From Papio anubis (Eukaryota; Chordata; Mammalia; Primates; Cercopithecidae), in NCBI RefSeq assembly GCF_008728515.1, contig NC_044978.1, forward strand, positions 9,058,452-9,122,451: a stretch of 64,000 nucleotides of DNA, written 5' to 3'. The translations under genes were made by a program, and so were the position numbers. The notes beneath the pieces were generated by a model. That model did no database searches, was not told the origin of the DNA, and saw only the letters and a list, made by a program, of their open reading frames with translations. Shown here piece after piece: positions 12,648 to 22,267 of the stretch (its first letter is position 1; every line of letters begins with the position of its first letter).

Positions 12648-12921
12648 GGGTCGGCGCCGTGGTCGGTTCGTAATCCCGCGCATCTCTGGTCGTGAGTATG
12701 GTGGATCAGCGGCGTCAGGAGACCAGACTATTATCCTGGCTAATATGCAGAAACCGCGCTCTCAATAAAACAGCGCAATCCAGCCGGCGCGAAGGATGCC
12801 GTATCCGCCACTTCGGGAGGCTGGAGGGCGGAGAATGGCGGAAACCGTGGGCTTAGGCTTGCAGTGAGTTTGACGCCGCATCGCACTCCGTTCGAGACAG
12901 TGAGACTCCGCCTCAAAAAAA
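12648..12921 (+). mobile_element. Anomalous CpG-rich Alu-like insertion
   Basis: Alu landmarks occur in the right order: 'gtaatcccgcgcatc', 'gtcaggagaccaga', 'atcctggctaatatg', 'cttcgggaggctgg', 'ggagaatggcg', 'gcttgcagtgag', 'agtgagactccgcctc' and an A tail. Everything between is scrambled by substitutions and small indels. I count about 28 CpGs, at or above an intact Alu. The flanks 'ttaaacctggaa' (12633-12644) and 'ctaaacatggaa' (12948-12959) could be a diverged target duplication. Old biological element or sequencing/assembly error are both possible. Confidence 0.75.
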
Positions 12922-13263
12922 TTAATCGGCGAAACAAAACGATGGTTCTAAACATGGAATAACAAAAACGCATTTCCAGCCAGGCTGGAAGAGAACCCAA
13001 AGCCTTCAGATAGAAAAAAGTAATACTCAGATAAACCTAAAACAAACAAAAAGAACAAGAATACTAGCATATATAATAAATAAACATAGTAGTATATAAG
13101 TAAACATAGAAGGATCTTAACTGTACAAAGCAATTGTATGTGTTATAAAATATAAATGATTTGTGGAAGCAAAATGCATGAAAATGATATTGCAAATGTA
13201 TAAAAAGGATGAACAGAGTTTAAAGTTTCTAAGTTTCAAGCAATATGGGATAGTAGTAAGAGG

Positions 13264-13407
13264 TTTTTGCTGTTGTTGTTGTTTGGGATAGGATCTCGCT
13301 CTGTCACCCAGGATAGCGTGCAGTGTGGTGATCTCAGTTCACGACAGTATCTGCCTCCTGAACTCCAGCAATCCACCCACCTCAGCCTCTCGAGTAGCTG
13401 GGACTAA
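13264..13407 (-). mobile_element. Alu fragment (antisense, partial)
   Basis: A (TTG)n/T-rich tail, then 'ggatctcgctctgtcaccca' and 'gagtagctgggactaaaa'. It covers about one monomer and stops early. It is inserted in the sense L1 relic. Confidence 0.85.
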
Positions 13408-14520
13408 AAGTTTTTTGAAAATTAAACTGTAGTAAGTCGATGATGCATGTTGTAAACTCTAAGGAGCCACTAAAAGCATAGGAAGGAAATATAACTAAGT
13501 TAAAAGGAAAATAATAAAGTAATAGATAAGTGCTTAATTTAGCTAAAAGATGTCAAGAAACAAAAAATGAACATAAAAAGGGAGGCCTAATACACCGCAC
13601 ACAGCAAAATCACAGATACAAATAAAACTACATCGAAGTAATTAAATGGAATTAATTACAAATAAACAACATATGTCAGAGGAAAGACTAAGTCTATCAA
13701 ATTAAAATCACAACAATGAGAGCTAAATCCTGAACACAAGCCATTTACTTTAAATATGAGATAAAGACATGGAAGGTTGAAAGTAATAGGATGGGAAGAG
13801 ATTACCATAAAATACTAATCAAAATAAAGCTGCTATGGCTATACCAATATCAGAAAAAATATTTTTAGGGCAAGAAGCTTTACTAAAGGTAAAGAAAGAC
13901 TCTTTTCATAATGAATAAAAGTGTCACCACACAAAGAATATACCTAACTATAAACATTTATATACCTGATAACATAGATTAAAAACACATAATAAAAATT
14001 CATTGGAAACAATAAAAGAAGATATGGATAAATCCCCAGAGTGTTAGATTTTAACATACTTCTAGCAATAAATGATAGAATGAGCAGATATGAAACATTA
14101 ATAATAATAAAAATTTGAAAACACAATGAACAATCCTACTGAGATAAGTTGAATGCTTTGCCCAACAAGAATGGAATTCATATTTATTACAAGTATACCT
14201 AGAACATTTACAAAAGTTGACCAGATACTTGGACATCAAGGAAAGCCTTAACAAATTTAAAGCTGATAATAATCACAATAGGTTCTAGGACTACAAAGAA
14301 CAAATTAAGCTAGAAACCAAAAATTTAAAAAAAAATGCAGGAAAATCTAATTGTATAAAATTTAAGCATCACACATCTAAATGATACATGAATCAAATTA
14401 GAAATGTCCAAAATATCAAACTGAATAATAAAACATTTAATATTAAATTTATGAGATCTAGCTAATGCATTTAAATGCTTTAAATGCTTATATTGGCAAA
14501 GTAGGAAGGTTTAAAATATA

Positions 14521-14985
14521 TGCATCTGCTGTGTGTCTTTTGATTAGAGAATTTTCTTCATTTACATTTAAAGAAATTATTGATAGGTAAGGACTTGACA
14601 TTGCGATTGTGTTAATTGTTTTCTGAATGTATGGAAAGTTTCTGTTCCTTTCTTCCTTTCTGTTCCTTTGTAATTTGATTTTTTGTAGTGGTATGCTTAC
14701 ACTCCTGGTTTCTTCATCTTTTCTATAACTACCAGAGGTTTTCTCTTTGCGGTATACATGTCTTACAAAACTTGTCTCATTTAAAAATTTATTTTAAGGT
14801 AACAACAATTTATCTTCAGTTACATACAAAATCTCTACACAATTACTTCCACATTTTTTGCTGTTGATGTCACACTTTACATCTTATATGGTTATTCCAT
14901 TAACAAATTATTGTAGATATAATTATTTTTAAGACTGTTGTCTTTGAACTTTTATACTAGCGTTAAATACAAACTGTGCTTGGTG
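14521..14985 (-). mobile_element. L1 LINE fragment (antisense)
   Basis: On the minus strand this reads as the L1 segment just before and at the start of ORF2. On the plus strand, 'tttacatttaaagaaattat' and 'gataggtaaggacttgacat' are complements of the ORF2 start. 'gtagtggtatgcttacactc' and 'ccattaacaaattattgtag' lie upstream of it in the element. It abuts the sense L1 near 14,515 and covers an overlapping consensus region, so the two are separate copies rather than one inverted insertion. Confidence 0.7.
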
Positions 14986-15849
14986 TGCCAAATCCTTTGC
15001 TCTCGTTGCACCCTCAGGCCAGAAATCCAAGACAAGCCATGTTCAGTATAATAGAGGCTGGAGTTGATTTTTTAAAGTTAAAAGTTTAAATCAGTGGGCA
15101 GAGAATAAATATAAAGTATTTATGCTGCTGTTGTTTACAGAAAAAGCAGGAACAGTAGTGTGACAAAGGGCACTGAGATCACAGATGGCTCTTCTATTTG
15201 GCCCATAATATATATAGGAAAGCAAAGAAAAGGTATGAGTAACCAACTCAATGATTTTAATTCTTTAATAGCTAAAAATGAAAACTGTAGTGGCCAAATT
15301 TTATGGAGTATAATTTATGAAATAAAAATGAAACCATTCAATGTTAATTAATTTCTTCTTAAAGCAATGGCAACATATATACATTAATGAAAATGTATGT
15401 AAGATTCACACGAAAAATACATTAAATCATTCAGCTTGGTGCTAGCACCAAACAAATTCAAAGTGTTGAATATTTGAAATGCATTGGTACCCAAGCATAT
15501 TTTGTAAACATAAAATAATTTCCATCTTTTAAAAGCACTTTTTAAAAATATATTAGCTGTCATGCATTTAGTAGCAAGAAAAGCACAAGATGAATGTGCT
15601 CGTTTTAAAACAGTAACCTGCTTCATAGCAGGCTATGTTATATCTCTATGAATATCTAGAAAAAAATTAGACAAATTTGTGGTTAATTTGCATAATACAA
15701 ATAGATTCTTACTCTCCTACTTCAAATAGGATAAAAAGAGTAAAGATAAGGCTTACATTAGTTCAAATATTCTATTGTAGTTTACGTGTTTCACTTTAAC
15801 TTGACTTGGGATTCTTAGGATTCATTGCCAGTTGTCTCCAATATTAAAT

Positions 15850-15877
15850 ACACACACACACACACACACACACACAC
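15850..15877. repeat. (CA)n microsatellite
   Basis: Uninterrupted run of about 14 CA units. Confidence 0.95.
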
Positions 15878-16229
15878 TTTAATATTTTCAGAGCAAAGTT
15901 CAGCATTTTAGTGGTCCTCAGTCCAGGTGATAATTAGTATGAAAGTTTCAAACAATCAAAACATTTAACTTAGATATATGATTGTACAGACACAAACTTC
16001 CCCATGTTAGTATATCAGAGAGAAATAATATTTTAGTCTAATTGAAAATACGAAAAATATGTATTCTACCAATTTATATTATGTGCATGTGGATGTGGAT
16101 GGATAGTAAATGACAATTTAAAGCAAATAAAATGTATTGAGCTTTATCAATGGTAAAAAGACACTAAAATAATGGTTTATTCATAAAAGCCAAATATTAG
16201 ATGGTGAAAGGATTCCTAAATACAAAGGA

Positions 16230-16372
16230 AAGCATTTGTTATTGTTGTAAATATAACAAGCATTATAAAAAATTATCCCTATTTTATAGAGGATAAAACT
16301 GGTTCTCAGATACTTTAAGTGAATTACCTAAGGTTAGGGATTCTGATCCCTATGCCTGCACTCCAGTCACTC
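16230..16372 (+). mobile_element. MIR SINE relic
   Basis: 'ccctattttatagaggataa', 'aactggttctcagata' and 'tgcctgcactccagtcact' match the 3' half of MIR in sense order. Confidence 0.6.
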
Positions 16373-16572
16373 TTATAAGTATTTTTTATCACAACAGTCA
16401 ATATTTAGTATATCTACTCTAAATTAAAAATAAAACACAATAAATGAGATTGAGATGTAAAAACTATAAACAAATTGAACATTAGTCTTTCCTAAATTAA
16501 ATAACTTTCATACATAAAAAAGTACTTTGCTGTTTAGGTCATACAAATGTGAAAGTCTATAGATGCTTATAT

Positions 16573-16598
16573 TAACAAGCAAACAAACTTGCTTGTTA
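16573..16598. repeat. Short perfect inverted repeat (10-bp stem)
   Basis: 'taacaagcaa' at 16573-16582 pairs exactly with 'ttgcttgtta' at 16589-16598 across a 6-base loop. Confidence 0.8.
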
Positions 16599-17402
16599 TT
16601 GATTGATTCATTCAACTAAATAGAATGCCTTTGAAGGGAATCAAAATATGTCACCCCACAATATGCTACTTTGACAGGATTATTTCAAGCTGAAAGCAAT
16701 TGAGAAAAGAAACATAGGAAGAGCTCACAGCTATTTCCCTATCTACGTAAAAGCAGGGCATATATATTTTTTTTGACAGTACCCTCTTTCTCCCCTACCA
16801 GGAAGAAAATAATAACCTTCATCAATAGAGATAAAGACAGCATTGAGTCTGCAAAACAAATTTTACTAAAATTTAAATTTGCTTTTAAAAATTTTAAATT
16901 TGTTTTAAACAAAAAATATTTTTTAAACAAGTTTTACTAAATAACCCTTATATACCACCAATTTCCTGGTATATTTCCCAGTCACCTCCTCACAATTTAT
17001 TTCCCTTAGAAGTCCCAACCCCTTTACCTTTATCTACTCACTTCCCACAATTTATCAACCTTCATTAAAATAATAGATGTAGCTAATAGCTTCTACAGGT
17101 TTTTTACTTCGGTTTTTGTGATGCCCCTATGCACATAACATTAAAAATATTAATAAAATTTCTATGACTTTTCCTCTGTTAATCTTTCTCTTGTCAGTTA
17201 AATCACAGACCTCAATTAGTGAACATGAGAATAGAGAAACTTTTTCTTCCCTAACACATTATATAAATGTCGATAAGAATCCACATTCTGGGCTTATAGA
17301 AATTCTGTTATTAAAAAGATAAAGTGAATCATTGGGCAAAAATTGCCCATAGGTAAACTACTAAAAAAACTACTTGAAACTGTTAATATATGGATTTGAT
17401 AG

Positions 17403-18290
17403 TGACAGCAGGCAGAGAAATTCTTTGTAGACAGGAGTGTGTCCCTAAGAAAACCCTACTTTTAAGTTTAAAAGCCTGAAACTCACAGCCCAAAGTGAGA
17501 ACTCCCATGCCTGTGGGCGTGCTCTCCCTCAATTGGTTCTTTCTGAATAATGTCTTTTTACCAATCTAATGTTGCCTTTTCCAAAACTACCTACCACCCA
17601 CCTGACCCACATCCTTTGCCTATTAAGACCCCAGACTTAGCTGGCAGACAGAAGAAGTGGCTGGAGGCTGGGAAGAAGTGGCTGGATGTCGTGAAGAGGC
17701 AACTTTGAGACAGTGGCTGGATGCAGCCAGAAGAGAAAAGCAGAGAGGTGGCTTGACTTCAGGGGAGAGCGACCTTCCCTTCCCATCCCCTCTCCAGTTC
17801 CTCTCTCCTCTGAGAGCCACTTTCACCACCCAATAAAATTCTCCACATTCACCATCTCTCAATTCATTTATGTGAGCTCATTCCTCTTGGGCACTGGACA
17901 AGAATTTGGGATGCACCACATGCAGGTACCCAAAAAGGTTGTCACACTGCCCTTTTCCCTCGATGCAGTGGGCAGCCACCCCACACAATGAGGTAAGAGT
18001 CAAGGGTGCACTGGGCTGATAGGTCACTGTTGTCTGCAGATGGCAGAGCTAAGAGAGCATTGTAACATGGTTGCGGGGTCTGTGTGAAGTTTGCTCCCAC
18101 CAGGGCTGAAGTGGGCAACTGGTTTCTGTACTTGTTCACTTGTTTGCTCCCCACTGTGAGGGGTGGAGCCCAGTAGACCGGGTGAATGGAGTTTGCTCCT
18201 GTTGGGCCACCAGCTGGCTCCTGTACTCGCTCACTGCAGTTCCCACACTTGTTTGCTCACATGCTGCATCCCATGAGGGATTGATAAGGG
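17403..18290 (+). mobile_element. ERV1-like LTR (long U5 with internal duplication)
   Basis: Begins near 'tgacagcaggcagagaaatt'. It carries a polyadenylation signal 'aataaa' at 17832-17837, then a typical class-I R/U5 phrase 'gagctcattcctcttgggca' and 'ggacaagaatttgggatgc'. The 3' part holds a duplicated unit of about 105 bp: 'gtttgctcc' recurs at 18089 and 18191, and the second motif at 18142 and 18251. The right end is approximate. No coding region follows, so it appears solo. Subfamily not assigned. Confidence 0.65.
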
Positions 18291-20136
18291 TGGGCTGAGC
18301 AAATGAGGCACCACTGTTGCAAGTCCCATTAACAGGTCAAGAAAATGTTCTACATCAGATTGTGGTTTAGAAAGAAATTCTAGATAAAGAATTATTATAA
18401 CACTTAAATACCCAAATTTAATTAAACCACAGAAGTTTGCAGTATAAAGCATAAATTACAGATTCTGTTACTAAATATTATGCGTTGAATTGGAGCCTAC
18501 TAAAGAGAAATTTCATAATCTATCCAGATGTCCTAATATCAATGTCTAGAATCATATTACAAGCCAAGGAAATAGTTTCATGAAATTTTTGTAAGTTCTT
18601 AAAAGTGAGTTTTCATTCTGGAAAATAGCTATTATTAGCTGTCTAAATTTTTTGTTTATCAGATCGATAATGGCAATATTGATGCTTCTGGAAAATCATC
18701 ACATCTTTTCAATGACGTAAATTCTGACTACTTGCAAGCTCAACTAACACAGTAACACACATTACCAGATCTTGTTTAAGTTAACTCTAGATGTAATAAT
18801 CTAAATCTAAATCTACCCATACCAGTATTTTTACCAATATTTTTAAGACTGACCAACATAAAGAAAATTTGATACATATTCTTATTTAAACCAGACAGAA
18901 GATTTAAAATTCTTGGCACATTTTAGCATTTGTTAGTTGCTCTTATCCTTTTTGATAATATTTTTACATAAAGTTGAGATAAATTATGAGCTTCCTCCTC
19001 TAATTGTATTTCTACTTTACCGCAAGGAAAACCCACTGTTATTCAAATCAATCTTTACTCCAAAAATGGTTGCTAGTGACACCCTGAAATTAGCATCTAA
19101 CAGCCTCATCAATTCCAGATGACAAAGAAATAAGTGCCCCTATTGTATGATTAGGAGTTAGTTTCAAATTCAAAGAATAGTCTCGATTAATTTCAGCATA
19201 TTTTGAATCTTAAAAAAGTTCATGTCTTTTAAAGAATAAGACAATTGTATGACAGATTCCTTTCTTTCACATCATATTTGAAACGGATACAACCTTTCCC
19301 GTTGTGCATGTGAAAAATTGATTTTAATATCTAGGATTGTATTATACTTCCTGTTATACTCAGAGTTTTGGAGAATTATTTTTCTATTATAGATTTCTTT
19401 GGTAAAGCCTAAATTCATTATCTATAATTTTTTTTCAGAAGTCATTTTATGGCTTTTTAGGACTACTGAAGGAAAGCTTGACTGAAAATTTACAGGTCAA
19501 AATAGAGCTTTATTTCACTTACACAAGGTTATAATTTCTGGATATTCCTCCTCATGTTGGAGAATATAAATTATCATATTTAGTTGCTGCTCAAATTAAA
19601 GGGGTGGCACATTTTCAAAAGACATCAATAAATATATCCTTTTCTCCATTGTTGGGGCTTTTTAAAGGGATGTGCACTACTGTATTTTTTTGGAATGGGA
19701 CAAAATAGAAAATGAACACTCAAAAGCAAAACGGAGAAAGAAAATAAGGTTACAACTTTAACTCATAGTAGGTTATCTTACACTGGTTAGTGGACTATTA
19801 GAAACACTAACCCAAAGTGATACATTAAAATGAGGGCACATGTATTTAAAAATCTAACTCCAGTGATCACTATTTCAGTTTTTACTGGTGAGTTCTTTTA
19901 TTTTCACCATCTTTTTTCTTTTGAAAGCCTCATTCCCAAAGATATATCCTTTAATTAATTTTTTGTTGAGCGAATTAGCTGCTCCTTTTTTTCAGATTTA
20001 TTGTTCTAAGTCTCACTGTGAGTATGGGAAACAGGTGGGAGGTTTATAAATAGTAAGGTTGTGAGGATATTCTCCTTCTGAGATGACAGCCTAAGCCAAT
20101 CTTGAGAAACTGAAGGTAAATTTGCAGATAGAGTTG
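18291..20136. other. Unassigned AT-rich DNA
   Basis: No repeat family or gene recognised. Confidence 0.4.
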
Positions 20137-20517
20137 TGCAGACAGAATTGTGTATTCCCTGCAAAATTTACGTTGAATTTCTATCCCGCAATGTGACTGC
20201 ATTTGGAGACAGAGCCTTTAGGGAGGTAGTTAAGGTTAAACAAGGTCATAAGGTCAGGTCCCTAATCAAACAGAATTGGAGTCTATACACGAAGAAGAAG
20301 AGACATCAGAGATGTGTACACATAGAAGAAAGGCCATGTGAGGTCACAATGAGAAGGCAGCTGTCTGCAAGCCAGGAAATGAGGCCTCACTGACCTTATT
20401 GGCACCTTGATCTTGGACTTGCCATCTCCAGAACTGTGAGAAAATAAATTTCTTCCAGTCATCTACAGTCATCTAATTTATGTTATTCTGTTACGGTAGT
20501 CTGAGTAGTCTAATACA
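20137..20517 (+). mobile_element. MLT1 LTR (ERVL-MaLR)
   Basis: Matches the MLT1 plan: 'gacagaattgtgtattccct', 'aatgtgactgcatttggaga', 'aggtcataaggtcaggtccc', 'accttgatcttggacttgcc', 'cagaactgtgagaaaataaa', ending 'gtctaataca'. Single LTR with no internal sequence beside it. The 85-codon frame across it has no significance. Confidence 0.85.
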
Positions 20518-20639
20518 CATAGTTGGGATTTAATCTTCACAAAGGTGTAAGTAATGAACTTGTTGCAGAATTTTTGTTCCTTATTTCAGCTAAAACGGGG
20601 TTCTTTTCACCCTATCAGGGAAGATTAGGCATGTGGACA

Positions 20640-21110
20640 TGTTGAAGGGTGAGTAGAGCAAAATGTATAGGGTGAAAAGAAAAAAAGACAAAGAAAACTC
20701 TCAGCAACGTTCGAGGGGTCCTACTAACAGGCCCCCACCTCACAGACTGATTACCAAGCCACTACTCACACAAGCTGAAGAGGCCAAGTTCCTCCCCACT
20801 GCACAAGGCATGAACAACCCTGTCGCTCCATCCCCATTCTCCCAGTGCACAGGCAGGCCCCCAGTCCATTGTGGGCATGCACAGACAAGATCCCGGGCAG
20901 ATTCCCTCATCTGCACAAAAGCATCTGACATAGCATTTGTGGGACGAGCCAGAGATTTTCCGGGGACCCTCCCTCATCTGCCTGATCTGCCTGATCTGCC
21001 TCCTACATCTGCCAAATCTACATACTAACAGTTGAGGAGGGAGTATGGGGAGTGCAGAAGTGAGCCCTTCACTCCAACTACGCTGACCTGCCACCTTAAT
21101 CCTTAGGGCT
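20640..21110 (+). mobile_element. GC-rich LTR-like block (probable ERV)
   Basis: Much richer in G+C than its neighbours, with sharp edges. Composition and phrases such as 'atagggtgaaaagaaaaaaa' and 'gggacgagccagagattttc' are LTR-like. A 9-bp unit ('tctgcctga') is repeated three times at 20,976-21,003. The 121-codon frame on the plus strand and 110-codon frame on the minus strand match no known protein. No confident family; orientation is a guess. Confidence 0.38.
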
Positions 21111-21950
21111 TCTCATGTTTGAATCTGTCCTTCTTCCCTTCCCTTCTTACCTTGCCTGAGGAGACCTTACCTGGCTTTCTGGTCCATTAAGTCTCACACG
21201 TGTTGTAGTCCTCCCTTTCTCCATGAATTTATTCTTTATAGAAACTCACATTGATTATTCTCACTTAAAAAAATCTCATTGCACCTATTGTCTTTGCCTC
21301 CTTTTAGCATTTATTTTTTAGTTCAGTTTGTTTGATTCTATCAGTCCCCTCGACTGGAATTTCCCACAGGATAGTGATCAATGATCATATCTTCTTTCCT
21401 ATTCCCCATAGTTTAATGACCATTTGTTGTTTAGGCAATTTTTCCACTTTTTTTATTTCTTCCACTTGATAAAAGAAGGGATTTCTCTTCTTACAGAAGT
21501 CAAGGCTTCTCCCGATATGCATAATTTCACTATATCCGTATTATAAGCAAAAGGGAGTTTTTGAAAAACTTTAACTAAATATTGTGCATTGTGTTGAAGT
21601 TTAACAGCTTCTCTAATATTTGATGTATTTTTATATTCATTATTCTCAACTACAACAAAATTATTGCAAACCAGAATGGAAAAGAATTCTACTTGGTATT
21701 TGAAAAAACATCAATATCAAGGACAAATTATCTTCCTTCTTTTTGTGTACTACCACCTTAAATGTTTAGTTGTTAAAATTATCTAAATTTATCAGATATG
21801 TGACATCTATTATCTGCTTAAATCCCTTACTTGAATTTATTTTCATATATTTTAAAATAACTGAGGCAGTCTGTATGTTGAATGAACCAATTAAGCATAA
21901 GTTCTTGAAATCCATTAGAGTACAATGCAATGTCTTTTTTCGAGGTAGAA
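21111..21950. other. Unassigned AT-rich DNA
   Basis: No repeat family or gene recognised. Confidence 0.4.
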
Positions 21951-21961
21951 AGAAAAACATG

Positions 21962-22256
21962 GGCCGGGCGCGGTGGCTCAAGCCTGTAATCCCAGCACTT
22001 TGGGAGGCCAAGACAGGTGGATCACAAGGTCAGGAGATTGAGACCATCGTGGCTAACACGGTGAAACCCCGTCTCTACTAAAAAATACAAAAAACTAGCC
22101 GGGCGAGGTGGCGGGCGCCTGTAGTCCCAGCTACTCGGGAGGCTGAGGCAGGAGAAAGGTGGGAACCCGGGAGGCGGAGCTTTCAGTGAGCTGAGATCCG
22201 TCCACTGCACTCCAGCCTGGGTGACAGAGCCAGACTCTGCCCCAAAAAAAAAAAAA
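21962..22256 (+). mobile_element. AluY-like element with perfect target duplications
   Basis: Full-length Alu starting 'ggccgggcgcggtggctcaa'. 'ggctaacacggtgaaacccc' and 'gcgggcgcctgtagtcccag' are AluY-type features. 'agaaaaacatg' flanks it exactly at 21951-21961 and 22257-22267. Low divergence and perfect duplications make it the youngest mobile insertion I see here. Confidence 0.95.
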
Positions 22257-22267
22257 AGAAAAACATG

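Larger units (their letters stand above)
12000..14513 (+). mobile_element. Degenerate L1 LINE (L1M-type), inter-ORF to ORF2 start
   Basis: The order matches an old L1 in sense orientation. A pre-ORF2 segment includes 'aaacaatgagatatcatcct' and 'cttatacccagtcgaactac', then 'gttgtaaactctaaggagcc'. The ORF2 endonuclease region follows, with 'gctgctatggctataccaat', 'aaaagttgaccagatacttg' and 'aaatgcttatattggcaaag'. Stops and indels break the frame throughout, so it cannot encode a working protein. Two Alu-like insertions interrupt it. The upstream limit is uncertain; the match is firm from about 12,500. Confidence 0.72.
14986..17402. other. Unassigned AT-rich DNA
   Basis: Contains a CA microsatellite, one MIR relic and one short hairpin (listed separately). 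No gene-like frame. A very AT-rich patch of A3T3 strings lies at 16,860-16,930. Confidence 0.4.

Noticed and set aside
15850..15877. CA repeat as a Z-DNA regulatory site
   Set aside because: Ordinary microsatellite with nothing nearby that suggests a promoter.
18201..18214. Further CTCF-like motif ('gccaccagctgg' region)
   Set aside because: Mismatch at an invariant core position. It lies in an LTR repeat.
20663..21094. Overlapping frames of 121 (+) and 110 (-) codons
   Set aside because: Both follow from high G+C and few stops in an LTR-like block. No protein similarity recognised.
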